From NCBI RefSeq assembly GCF_947179165.1, contig NC_077248.1, positions 52,419,732-52,483,731 of the forward strand: a DNA stretch of 64,000 bases, read 5' to 3'. This document shows positions 34,511 to 46,224 of the stretch, in pieces; position 1 is the stretch's first letter; every line of letters begins with the position of its first letter. A program made the translations under genes and the position numbers. Below the pieces are notes generated by a model. The model was not told the origin of the DNA. It searched no databases and was given only the letters and a program-made list of their open reading frames with translations. This DNA is from Solanum dulcamara (Eukaryota > Streptophyta > Magnoliopsida > Solanales > Solanaceae).

Positions 34511-36413
34511 GACAACTCACTCAAATGTCCTAAGTCTAAATAAGAATATAATTTAGACGGGACCAATCACATATCATTCAACTCAGTCTAACTCAGAGTA
34601 CTATCAAGACCTATTTGGGAGTTTCTCTTATCCGACAACCATCACTTATGAGCCAGTGACAGTACAACAAGCCGACGTTGTTGCCGCGTCCGTTCATACT
34701 TTACTAGGGCATGAACGAGTCAACCAATCATGGATCCAATCCAACCAAGTCCTATAATGTTAGGACAAACCTCTCAGGGAAGCATCCGACTTTAATGGTT
34801 CAATCCCCCCTACGTTTGGCAACACAGGTATTAGGTTCGAGTATGGACTATATTCTTGCCCAATTCGGTGCTCGATACTCCTCCCAAGATTCAATGCTCA
34901 TAAAACTCCATCCAATCAACTCAATCAACTCATATCGACAAGTCTCATTACAACCTTGTCAACTCATAAACTCTATCACAATCAAATCTCTTCCAATCGT
35001 ACTATCCGATCAATCTCAATCATCTCTTCAAAAGAAATTTAAATGCACATTTATATCAATATATAGATATAATCAATCATTACCTCCATCCATTTGAGAA
35101 ATCTTTGTGACTCATCACAACTTCAAGACTTAAATTCGACATTTTAAAATTGACAACATTTTTAGGAAAATAACATCCTTTATCACAATCTAAATAATTA
35201 AAAAGGTCAATAAAACATATTTAACAATTCATCCTTATCAACTCATACTCACATAAAGGCCCATTTTAGGGACTTCTTAGCTCAACAACATCAATACATA
35301 TAGAATCAAATAATTAGGGGACAAAACTCATTTAAACTTAAACCATACCAAGAAACTCTATTTTTATGAACATCTAACCTCAAAGCAAGAGTAGGGCACA
35401 TGGGTGGACTCAACCCATATTTTGGATAACCTTACATACCTTAGTGAAGATTTGAAGAAAACTTTGATGTTGGGTCTTCAATGGAGGACTCAAATCTTAA
35501 AGCTCTTGGACAAACCTTTGTTGGAAATGAAGGAGAAGAAGAAGAAGAAGAAGAAGAAGAGATAGAGAGAGAGATTTCTAGGGCTTTTAGAGAGAGAGTG
35601 CGGCCTGAAGAAATGGTCTAAAAATGTTCAAGGCTTGTGAATATATAATTTGGGACAATTCCCAAATTACCCTTCCTCCAAAATTCTGAAAAATAGGCCA
35701 TAAACAACCTTGGCGCGATAGTGGCGCGTCGCGCCCTTACATCACCAAGGCCAATTACGCCTAAAAACCTGCACAACTTTTAGTGGCGCACCGTGCCAAG
35801 GACCAAACTACTAAGGCATGTTTCTGGCGCGATAGTGGCGCGTCGCGCCCTTATAGAGCCAAGGCCAAAGGTTCTAGGTTCTGGAATTTTGGCTTGAAAA
35901 ACCCTACACACCTCGCAGTGGCGCACCACGCCAGGGACCAAACTACTGAAGCATGTTCCTGGCATGATAGTGGCACGTCGCTCCACTACGGCGCCAAGCC
36001 TAGATTTCCAGTAGTTGAACCCTAGGCCTGAAATTCCTGCTGTGCTAGTCCATCTTAGGATCGTCATATCTTTCAACTCCGAACTCCAAAATTTACATTT
36101 TTAGTGGCGTTGGAAAGAAGACTCGATGACCTTTAATTTGATAGGTCGTGGGCCACCCAAATCGTCGATTTTCAAAAGATAGGGTCGTTAGAAGTCGATC
36201 CCTTTTACGAACTCATCTTAAAGCTTAGCCACGATGGATCTTTTGGACTTAGCTTGGTCCTAGGGGTCCTTCATGACCCTACATCACCTCTAACGCTGCT
36301 CAATTTCTCAAAGACTCATCTTTCTCATGAAATTGCTTCATAATACCCGAGTTCGACCTTACACGTGTACAAGAAAGGTCCGAATCTTAGGAAAAATTTT
36401 GAGGGGTGTTACA
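33895..36413 (-). mobile_element. 5' LTR of gypsy element E2 (about 2,519 bp)
   Basis: Termini TG...CA are clear on the minus strand (TGTAACACCCC at 36413, ACAAACA at 33895). It contains a 65-bp AT microsatellite at 34443-34507, GC palindromes (35710-36010), the inverted repeat AATTTGGGA/TCCCAAATT (35647-35668) overlapping a TATA-like sequence, and the conserved block (36054-36140). A GAA/AGA-rich stretch at 35530-35595 lies in the presumed leader. Confidence 0.9.
34443..34507. repeat. (AT)n microsatellite, about 32 units
   Basis: The partner LTR of the same element has only about 7 units at 26920-26934, and the older solo LTR has CATACATACATG at the equivalent place. The repeat therefore expanded after E2 inserted. 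Confidence 0.95.
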
Positions 36414-36485
36414 TTACTTAAGTTCGACCCTACCCGAATACAAGAAGAGTCCGAATCTTAGGGAAATATTTTGAGGGGTGTTACA
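36414..36485 (-). mobile_element. Solo LTR, right end after the E2 insertion
   Basis: TTACTTAAGTTCGACCCTAC through GAGGGGTGTTACA is the U3 start of the LTR whose remainder is 23974-26378. It is followed by the target duplicate AATAT and then the rest of ORF B. Confidence 0.85.
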
Positions 36486-36713
36486 AATATTTACTTTAGA
36501 AAAAGACTAAGGTTGATTAATCAGTATCTATACGAAGAACTACAATATAAATCTGAGTTAAAAAAGGAAGAAGCATTTCTACAAAGATATTTTGAAGACA
36601 CAAACAATAAAAAAGACTTTGAAAATATTGAAATATAAATAACATATAGTAATCACAGAATAAAACACTATCAAAGAGTAAGTAATAAAATTTTAGCTAT
36701 TCCGATAGGGTAA
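36486..36713 (+). pseudogene. ORF B, main part (paralogue of ORF A)
   Basis: The frame continues from 23963-23971 into IYFRKRLRLINQYLYEELQ and on to a stop (TAA 36636-36638). It then stays open to a second stop (TAA 36711-36713), giving 77 codons in all. The part after the first stop, SNHRIKHYQRVSNK, aligns with the C-terminus of ORF A (SNRRIKFQREQVKK), which suggests the internal TAA is a later mutation. ORF B is about 24 residues shorter in the middle. ORF C begins 5 nt after its stop. Function unknown; coiled-coil character is inferred from composition. Confidence 0.5.
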
Positions 36714-36718
36714 CATAT

Positions 36719-36895
36719 ATGCCTCTTGAATTCGTTAAAAGAATAAGACTAAGGTATAGTTGGTTATACGACGAAGTACAATACAGATTTGAGTTAAGAC
36801 AAACAGAAAAAGGGGAATATGTTATGAGTTTGGTTGGTTTCTCTCTAAGTTGTAAGTTGTGTTCTTCATCGAATGAAGAAGAGTGTTTTATATAG
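36719..36895 (+). CDS. ORF C: third, truncated paralogue
   Basis: ATG 36719 starts 5 nt after the ORF B stop, the same spacing as between A and B. The first 32 residues (MPLEFVKRIRLRYSWLYDEV, then QYRFELRQ) match the start of ORF B (FRKRLRL...LYEELQYKSEL). Beyond about 36820 the similarity stops and the frame runs 58 codons to TAG 36893-36895 through unrelated sequence. The module is therefore cut, possibly by a rearrangement joining it to the promoter-like DNA on the right. Confidence 0.45.
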   Translation: MPLEFVKRIRLRYSWLYDEVQYRFELRQTEKGEYVMSLVGFSLSCKLCSSSNEEECFI

Positions 36896-37318
36896 ACAAA
36901 CTAAGGAATAAAGTAGAAATAAAGTAGTGGCCTAAAATAAATGGCTGACACTTTAAGATAAGATTCAAAATAATACACGCCGAGTGCACTGTGGGACTCA
37001 TCGTCACATGCATTATTTGTTTCTTTTCTTTAACTGACACGGACTGACAGACGCGTGCTTATCAGTTTTTCCCTTTTTGAGGATAGTGATAAAAAAAGCA
37101 CTCACATGACACATGTGGGCATACCCACATGACACACTCTATTATTTCAATAGTGGTTGGTGCTAATTTAGCCACGTCTCTTAGCTTATCTTCTTATCTC
37201 CTTATAATGATTCTCTATCATTCATTCTTCTTCCATTATTGCTGAAATCCTTATCTCCTGTTCTTTAACTTGTCTAAGTTATGTAATGCTATGTAGTCAA
37301 AACTCAAATTATATTACT
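36896..37318 (-). promoter_or_regulatory. Possible minus-strand promoter region
   Basis: Read on the minus strand there is a TATATAAAAC box (about 36895-36886), preceded by a TGACG motif (about 37014), a GACGTGGC box (about 37177) and an inverted repeat CATGTGGG-CATA-CCCACATG at 37112-37131 flanked by two CACATGACAC direct repeats. These resemble plant stress- and light-type promoter elements. No clear gene follows; transcription would run into ORF C in antisense. Function is inference. Confidence 0.35.
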
Positions 37319-38606
37319 GTCACACCCTGGGAGGGTACCCTAGACGTAACCGGTACTCAAAAACTATTTTTGGCTCCCAAGCGAACCACATAGCCTGATC
37401 ACACATCCGTTCATTCATTCAATCAGCGGAAGACTTAAAATAAAGAGAATATTTGGCGGGCAACTCAAATCATCAATCTAACTCAAAGAATAAAGGCCAT
37501 GGTTCAACAAATCAACTCTAATATTTGTCATTTAAAAATAGTTTGACAAGAATAATTTAAGGAAAGAAATACTCAATCGACCCTTCACTATCTAGTCTAT
37601 GAAGCCTCTATCACTACTATCTAATTGGTGCCAATGACATGTTCATGGCTACCTCAAATCAAAATGAAAAGGGCTAACTCAATGCAAGAATGATATAAGC
37701 GGTGTCCTCCAGATGTAGGGAAGGACTCACCAATACGCTGAGTGTGTATAGATCCTCAATGGCACTTCTATTGATGATCTCTTAAATCTATCTCTGTATT
37801 ATAAAATGATGCAGGTCCAAATTGTCGTCAGTACGTGGAATGTACGAGTATGTAATATGGCAGAATGAAACATACCTCAAAGAAGAATAACGTTGGTTCA
37901 AATATCTCCAAATCAGAAAGATAAGAGAGACTCAATCAAAGTCTAAAGTAAGAATACATTTTTAGACAAAGACCAATCATATACCATACAATCCAATCCA
38001 ATCATGTACAATACAGTTCAATCAAATCATTTACAATTCGATCCCATCAAATCCAATCACGTGTCCAATCTAATCCGATCACATACCATCAACTCTAATT
38101 CAATCACATATTATCTAATCCAATCCAATCACATATCCAACCCAATCCAATCATATACCCAATCCAATCCAATCCAATCATATGCAATCAACTCAATTCA
38201 ATAGATATGCAATTTAGAATTATGCAATGTTTTACAATTCGACTCAATTATTTGCAATCACAATCAAACTAATCATATCAAGCACAATCCATACCATTGG
38301 GAGTTTCTCTAACCGAAAACCATCACTTATGAGCGAGTGATAGTACAATAAGCCGACATTATTTCCGCGCCCATTCATACCTTGCTAGGGTATGAACGAA
38401 TCAACCAATCATGAATCCAATCCAACCAAGTCCTATAATGTCAGGATAATAAAATAGGAAATATTCGACTTTAACGATTCGATCCCATGGGAAGCATCCG
38501 ACTTTAATGATTCCATCCCTTCCTACATTTGGCGACATAGTTTATTGGTTCGAGTATGGACTATACTCTTACCCAATTCGGTGCTCGATACTCCTCCCAA
38601 TACTGG
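37319..38606 (-). mobile_element. Truncated gypsy LTR (E1/E2-related)
   Basis: It starts TGTCACACCCTGGGAGGGTA and follows the E1/E2 LTR pattern, including the GGAATGTACGAGTATGTAA box (37839) and the CGGTGCTCGATACTCCTCCC segment (38580). At 38606 it joins pol sequence directly, without the rest of the LTR or a polypurine tract. The overlap GTATT at the junction suggests an end-joining deletion. The LTR contains a CAATC-rich expansion. Confidence 0.75.
37980..38290. repeat. CCAATC-rich minisatellite
   Basis: Irregular reiterations of ATCCAATCCAATCACATA-like units fill about 300 bp inside the LTR. The equivalent positions in the E2 LTRs have only short ATCCAATC tracts, so the array expanded here. 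Confidence 0.75.
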
Positions 38607-41600
38607 GTGAATCATGATCATTTTCGAAGGTAATTCCAACTCATACGTAACTTTTCCAACCCACTTTAGGATTTTATAAGTCCCTATATACCTAGGCTCA
38701 ATTTCCCTTTCTTACCAAACCGAACCACACCCTTCATGGGTGAAACCTTCAAATACACCCAATTATCTACATTAAATTCAGGATCCCTTCTTCTAGTGTC
38801 GGATATGACCTTTGATGACTTTGAGCTATCTTCAACCTTTCTCTAATGATATTAACCTTCTCTAAAGCATCAAGTACCAAATCGGGACCTTATATTGTTA
38901 TCTCACCTACTTTAAACCAACCGAGGATCTACATCGCCTTCCATACAAAGCCTCAAACGGCGCCATCTCACTACTCGAGTGGTAACTATTATTGTAAGCA
39001 AATTCAATGAGCAGTAGGTAATTATCCCAACACCCTTTGAACTCCAACACATAATCCTTTAAAATATCCTCTAGGGTTTGAATTTTTCTTTTGGATTGCC
39101 CATCGATTTGAGGATAGAATATGGTGCTTAACTTTACTTTAGTACTGAGGCCCTTTTGAAATAATCTCCAAAAGTGAGAAGTGAATTGAGAACCACAATC
39201 CAAAATGATTGACAATGGCACACCATGCAATCTCACCAACTCCCGAATATATAACTATGCATAATCTTCGGCCCTATAGGAATTCTTAACTAGTAGGAAG
39301 TGAGCCGACTTAGTCATTCTATCAACAATCACCCAAATCGAATCAAGTCGCTTCCAAGTGTGAAGCAAACCCACTAGAAAATCCATATTCACATCTTTCC
39401 ATTTACAAGTAAGGATTTTAATATCTTGGGCTAGACCACCTAGCCTCTAATGTTTGGCCTTCACTTGTTGACAATTTGGACATTCGGCCATGAACCTTGC
39501 TATGTCCTTCTTCATGCCACCCCACCAATACAACTCTTTCAAGTCTCAATACATTTTCATCGAACCAAGGTGAATGAAGTATGAAGAATTATATGCCTCC
39601 ATCAAGATCAAACAACTTAGGCCATCCACATCCAAAACACATAACCAACCTTGGTAATATAACACCCCATCTCCCACTTGTGAAAAGACCTTTACCTTTT
39701 TTCCTTCACCAACTTCTTTAACTCGACAAGTGTCGGGTCAAGGTCTTATTTTGACTTAACATCCATCATCAAGAAGGATTCGGACCTATTTTGGATAACC
39801 ATACCACCATCACCGGTACCGTACAACTTCAACCATAGTCTAGCAAACTGGTGAACATCTTTCACCAACTCTCTCTTTCCTTCATCAACATAGGCCACAC
39901 TCCCCATAGACACTCTACTAAGTGCATTGGCAACCACATTGGCTTTACCCAAATGATAATGCACACTCATGTCATATTCCTTGAGGAGCTCTAACCACCT
40001 TCTTTGTCTTAGATTGATGTCTTTTTGGGTGAACACATATTGAAGGCTTTAATGATCGGTCTACACATCTAAATGAACCCCATAGAGGTAGTGTCACTAA
40101 ATTTTCAAAGAAACAACAACGGCCGCCAACTCAAGATCATGGGTAAGGTAGTTACACTCATGCACTTTCAATTGCCTAGAAGCATAGGCTATAACCTTAC
40201 TATTTTGCATTAATACACAACCTAAACCAATCTTCGAAGCATCACAATAAATCACAAACCCTTCTAATACTTCTGGTAGAGTCAAAATAGAAATAGAGGT
40301 AAGTCGATCTTTCAAAGTTTGCAAACTCATTCATCTATTTGAATTTCACCTTCTTTTGAGTCAACTGTGTCATAGGAAAAGAGATGGAAGAAAACCCTTC
40401 GACGAATCTTCTATAGTAACCGGCTATCCCCAAGAAGCATCTAATGTCTGAAGGAGACAATGGTCTAGGCCAATTCTTGACCGACTCCATTTTCTTAGGA
40501 TCAACCTTAATCCCCTTGCCGGATACTGTGTGACCAAGAAAGGCCACCTTCTTCAACCAAAACTCACACTTGCTAAATTTTGCAAATAATTGTCTATCTT
40601 TCAACTTTTGGAACACAACTCCAAAATGATCCTTATGTTCTTCCTCACTCTAAGAGTAGATCAAAATATCATCAATAAAAGTATCAAGGTAGGGTTTGAA
40701 CACCCTATTCATTAGGTCCATGAACACCACCGGCACATTCGTCAACCCAAAACTCAATACCACAAACTCAAAGTGACCATATCTTATCTGGAATGCCATC
40801 TTGCGAATGTCACACTCCCTCACCCTTAGTTGGTGATAGCCGGACCGAAGGTCGATCTTGGAAAAGTGACTTTCCCCTTGCAAGTGATCAAACAAGTTGT
40901 GTATCCTAAAAAGTGGATACTTGTTTTTAATAGTTATATTATTCAATTTCCGGTAGTCTATGCACATTCGAAAAAACCATCCTTCTTTCTTACAAATAGC
41001 ACAGGAACACCCTAAGGCAAAATACTAGGCCTTATGAACCTCTTTTATAGAAGTCCTTCAATTGTTCCTTCAACTCTTTCAATTCTGTTGGGGTCATTCG
41101 GTAAGGAGAGATAGAGATAGGTTTGGTATCGGGGAGAAGATCAATACCAAAATCAACTTTTCTTTTGAGAGGGACACCGGGAAAGTCATCGGGAAAGACA
41201 TCGAGAAACTCATTGACTAAGGGGACCGACTCAAGAGGAGGACTTTCAGAGATGACATCCATAACTCTCACTATGTGGTAAATACAACCGTTATCAATAA
41301 ATTTTTGGGCCTTAAGATACGAAATGAACTTACCTTTCACTATCAAATCACGACCCTCCCATTTAAGAACGGACTCATTTAGGAATGAAAATATGACTCG
41401 ACGAGTCATACAATCTATGAAAGTATAAGATACATATAACCAATCCATCCTATGGATGACATCAAAATCTACCATGGCAAGCTCTATAAGATCATAAGGA
41501 ACGACTTTATGCAAGATGGACACATGACAACCCCTATAAACCTTTCTAGCCACAACCGACTCACATACGGGGGTAGACACCAAATAAGGCTCTACCAATA

Positions 41601-42285
41601 TTTCAGGCAATATATCAAACCTATAAGCTAACAATGGAGTAACAAATGAAAAGATTGTACCAGGGTCCAACAATGTATACACATCAAAAGTAAAGATCTT
41701 TAACATACCGATAACAATATTAGGTGCTTCCTCAACCTCTTGCCTCTCATGAAAAGCATAGAAATGGATGGGGCATTAGCCACCGCCCTGAGTTTGTTGG
41801 CCATGGGCAACGTGGCCTTGGGGCCTACCATCACCACCATTTATACAATCTCGAGCATGATGACCTAGTTTGCCATACTTGAAGAACATATTTGAGCCCG
41901 CCAAACACTCCCTTTTGTAGGTCCTCCCACACTTCCTACATGGGGGAAAAGCTGGGGTGCCAATATTATCTCTTAGGACCATTTGATTAGGACCCTTATC
42001 TGTGTTGAACATGGGAAGAGGAGTATTAGTGAAACCTTGTCCCATAAACCATTGCCCACCTTAACCTTTGTCATTGCTACCATAACCGGACCTTTGAGGG
42101 TTGGACCCTCCACCATTTACTCTAGCTTTCTTCAACCCTCTATACCTCTCCCTCAACTACTCGTCTTTGATTGTTTCGGCATAAGTCATTAATCGGGAGA
42201 TGTCTATCTTGATAACCAACATGGTCGTTTTGCACTTTTTGGACACTAAGCATGAGACGCAGAAAATAAACTTAATTATCCTTGT
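38607..42285 (-). pseudogene. Pol and part of gag of gypsy element E5
   Basis: In element sense, from 42285: gag from TRIIKF on, with zinc-knuckle remnants CRKCGRTYKREC and FKYGKLGHHARDC (about 41960-41860). Protease (LLDPGTIFSFV, 41680), reverse transcriptase (40967-40650, FIDDILIYS, with a few residues lost before it), RNase H (40616-39746), integrase (39239-38907) and a tail reaching HPV at 38610 follow. Many stops and several frameshifts. Upstream gag continues at 52019, beyond the inserted element E4. The order and motifs are those of E1 and E2, but the sequence is distinctly diverged. Confidence 0.85.
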
Positions 42286-44889
42286 TGTCATGACCAAATC
42301 CTAGGGCCTAGACGTGACACGGCGAATGAGACACTCAGGGGTACCTCACCCAAGACTCTTAGCATTCATTTAGCTTTTCATAGGTACTGACATACAATAA
42401 AAAAAGGAAATAAAGAAAGGAAAAGGGACTAAGGGAAATATCATAGAACAAGAGTCCTTAGCCGCTTTAAAACATTTTCCATTTGTGTCCAAACATACCT
42501 CTATAAATAGACTTGGCGGTGGCTAAGACATGTCCCGAACTCACCCTTAAAATAAGTATAAAAAAATGCCGTAATAGAAGTGTAAATATTATATATAACA
42601 TAAGCTTAGAATAAAAAGAATGTTATTCCCGAAATATGGGAACTCACCAGAAGCAATCTTTAAACTAATCTAAGCTAGCCACGTGGAAGAGATCGAGGAG
42701 GAACACCGGTCCCTATATGGTGATATCATGTAGGAAAAAGTATGCATTAGTACTTTGAATTTATCAAGTATGTAGGCATACATGACTTTAAGGAATAAAT
42801 AGGACATTAGCATAATATGAAATATAATGCAATGCATGCATAATCAATCATGCACATAATATTTGAAAACCTTTATTTATGGAGAGATGACCATAACCGA
42901 CATTTAAGACCATGTGAGCTATTACATATAATCCAACATATCCCCTACGTTGGCACAGGGAGACTACTTGCCAGGTAGAACTCTGATCAACTTTAAACAT
43001 TCTTTAATTTTAACTTTAACATTTGATGGCTACAAAGGCTTAGCTGACAAGGGCTCCTATGGTGGCATATAATTAAAGCAATATGAGACTTTACTTAAGA
43101 AACCCTTCGGTCGAGTCCCCCTCAATATTCTACAGTCGGTGCTTGGTCCAAATCACATGGAATAACGTTTAAGCATCAATATAACATAAGCGTTATATAA
43201 CTTTAAAATTAAAATATCAATCGGTGAAATAGCTTGTTAAAACCTTTGGTTTATAATATCATCATGGCTATCATACCCTATTTACAATCCTTCTAATGAA
43301 CCTTGATTTATAAGAAAATTAGGTCTACAATCAGTGATGGTATTCTGAGTACCATGCTAATCGTACCTACTTTTTGAAAAATGTTCAAAAGCATTGATGG
43401 CATATAGGAATGTCATACATGTCATTTTATAATCTTAAACATTTCATTTGATTCAATGTGAGAATTGTCCTTTCACATTGAAACCTTACTTTGTCTAAGA
43501 AGCCCTTTCATCAATTAATCATTTCATATAGACTCCCCTTCATAAGCATTTACTTCGTAACATTCATTGAAGTCAAACTTTATTTCAACTTTACTTTATC
43601 ATAGGAAACTAGGTAGTTTCATTTCACAAAAACCTTTCAATGCCTTTAAAGACTTCTTGCATACATGGGAGTGATGGAAATGCATAAAATACACATTCAT
43701 AAAGAAACCCACCATATATGTCTTGAAACTCTTTTCAAGCCTTCATATAGGCATTTTAATAACATCATAACTTTATGAAATCAAGAGTGAATATACATCA
43801 ATATATGTAAGGTAATTTTAAATATATCATAATCTATGCATTTAGAATAATCATGTAAAAGCCACAAGATTTTATCATTTCGAATTTAAATGCTAGTTTG
43901 AGAAAATATTTGGGATCCATGAGTAGAATGACCCATGGATGAAAAACCACATACCTTGGGGAATGAAACTCTTAATTCAAAACTTGAAAAGAAATGGAGG
44001 CTTGATCTTCTTGGATTGAAACCCTAGAACCTTTCTTGAGGATGAAGGAAACTTTGAGAGAACTTGGGAGGTTATGGTTTGCGTTCTTAGGATGAGGGTG
44101 AGTGAATAAGTATAGGAAGACTTAGAGACTTTTAGATTGGTGAATTTTTCCTTCAAAACGGCCTCACTTTGAGTTAAAACGCAGGAAAAAACTAAAATAT
44201 TCCTTTAAAGATCTGGCCAGAACTAGCTTTACGGGGAACCTTCACAGTCCGTGATGCCCACCACGGACCAGTGGTGGGGTCCCGTGGTAAAGACTTGGAA
44301 AAATATTTTGTAACATGTTGTAGAGAAGTCTTTGAACCTTCTTCACAATCGGCCACTACGAACCGTACTGAGGTTCACAAAAGACCTCCACGGGTCATGG
44401 TGCTCACAAATAATCCCAGGGCTTAAACTGGTTAAAAAAGTGTCTTTCACGGACGGCCACTACGGACCATATTGAGTTTCATGGAAGGCTACCATGGGTC
44501 ATGGTACTCTCCTATCTGAGCAGCTTCACTAAAATGGCCATAATGTTTTACTCTGAACTCCAAATGAGTCAAACTTGGCGGCGTTGGAAAGAAGACTCAA
44601 AGATCTTTAATTTGATAGGTCATGTATCACCTAAATCTTAATATTTGGAGAGATATGGTCGCTTAAAGTTGACCCTTATATGGACTCATTCGAAAACTTA
44701 ATTGATAGAAATTCTTTGGACTTGGCTTGGTGTTAAAGATCCCTTATGACCCTAAACTCCATATAATACCCTTTAAATACTTAGGAATTGATTTTAACTC
44801 ATATGTAAAATTAAAAGTCATCGAGTTCAAGTCTATATACATATAAAGAATGGTTTGGGTCTTGGCATAAAAACTTTTAGGGTGTTACA
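42286..44889 (-). mobile_element. 3' LTR of gypsy element E4 (family B)
   Basis: It starts TGTCATGACC and ends GTGTTACA, about 2.6 kb, followed by a minus-strand polypurine tract (ATATCCCCCCTTT read on the plus strand). It contains CACAGTCCGTGATGCCCACC (44246) and further CACGG/CCGTGG palindromes to about 44480, and the conserved block (44535-44622). It is collinear with 49447-52018 at an estimated 85-90 percent identity. Confidence 0.85.
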
Positions 44890-46224
44890 ATATCCCCCCT
44901 TTGGAACATTCATCCTCGAATGAGAATCACTAGTATAAAAAGGACATGGCATGAGGACTAGAAACCCAAAATATATATAATGAAACTTGAAATTCATCAA
45001 ACATGAAATCTTTAAACTTTAGCATAAATCATAACTTTAAAAAAATCAACTTTTTGAATATGCATGCATATGAAGACTTGGGAAAACTGAAACATAATAG
45101 TCTTAAATACTTATACATAAATGAATTAGTACTTTAGGCTTGAGTAAAATGGAAAAGTTGAGGATAATGTTTCATCACATCCGCTTCTATTTCCCATGTG
45201 GCGCTTTCAACTTTTTGATTCCTCCAAAGGACTTTAACGAATGCAATTTCCTTGTTCCTCAATCTCTTGACTTAACAGTCTAAAATCTAAACTGGGACCT
45301 ATTCATAGGTCAAGTATTCTTCAACATTCACTACTTCAAAAGGCACAATGGAACTTGGATCACCTTCACACTTTCTCAACATAGACATATTGAATACCGG
45401 ATTAACCGAAGCTAACACCAATGACAAATCACATTCATAGGCCACCTTACCAAAAAGCCTTAGGACCCTATACCTCTATAGGAAGATCCATTCCAAGAGT
45501 ACTACCCCTTACTACTATATTCCACAAACCTCAAGACCTAATAACGAAACATCTAAGCATCGTACACTCACCCACATGCCATCAATACCATATTCAAGCC
45601 TAGTCCTATAACTATTATAATACACTCATTTGAAACCCTTAATGAGGATTCATAAATAGCCTATTACCATCACTCATATACCTACAACCACGTATTCAAT
45701 CCTACCATTCTAACCTTTTTATAGCTCCCTTAAAGTCAAAATCACTCAAGAATTCTAACGTCTACCTTAGCATCTCTACACCCATATTTGCACTAATTCC
45801 TACTAAGGACACATCAATATACTCTGGCCTATCTATTTAGCACCCTACAAGATCCCATCTAGCTCTTCCTATATGTCAATAACCTTAAATAGAATAAGTA
45901 TACCACAATTATCATAATACAGAATAGTCATTCTCTCTCTATCTATCATGACTCGTCTACTATCATTAACATTGGAACACACAACCGACCTTGATAAATA
46001 AGTACTCCATCTCCCCCTTGGGAACAGACTTCTACCTCCTTATCTCCCACCATTTCCTTCAACTCTACCATTGATGATTCAAGTTCTTATTTCCACTTAA
46101 CATCCACCACCAAAGACGATTTGGACCCATCTTGCAACACCATCATAGGAACCACTCTAAAGAAGTACTTTCGGAGTTGGCACCGCTAAACCTCGCCATA
46201 TGATAAATGCAACCTTTACTAATC
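44890..46224 (-). pseudogene. E4 internal region, 3' part, mosaic
   Basis: From the LTR inward (plus-strand left to right): polypurine tract, CATTCATCCTCGAATG repeat (44907-44922), pol tail with a TWE-type motif (about 45190), and a GPY-type fragment (45430-45470). Then come the R1 repeat block (45467-45850), a short unassigned stretch, a fragment preceding the integrase zinc region (FSQGGDGV-like, 46010-46140), and the segment after protease (KGCIYHM, about 46200). Reverse transcriptase, RNase H and most of integrase are missing, so the element could not move by itself. Confidence 0.7.
45467..45850. repeat. Repeat block R1, copy 2
   Basis: CCTCTATAGGAAGATCCATT through CTGGCCTATCTATTTAG matches 17816-18205 with scattered differences and the same orientation relative to the surrounding pol. 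It occupies the place of integrase in E4. No protein domain is recognisable. Confidence 0.65.

Noticed and set aside
23612..36895. Firm identification of ORFs A-C as an endogenous pararetrovirus
   Set aside because: Only the primer-site-like motif and tandem layout hint at this; no reverse transcriptase, movement or coat protein motif is visible in the cluster.
38004..38204. Open frame rich in Asn, Ser, Gln and Ile
   Set aside because: It is the translation of the CCAATC minisatellite inside an LTR, not a protein.
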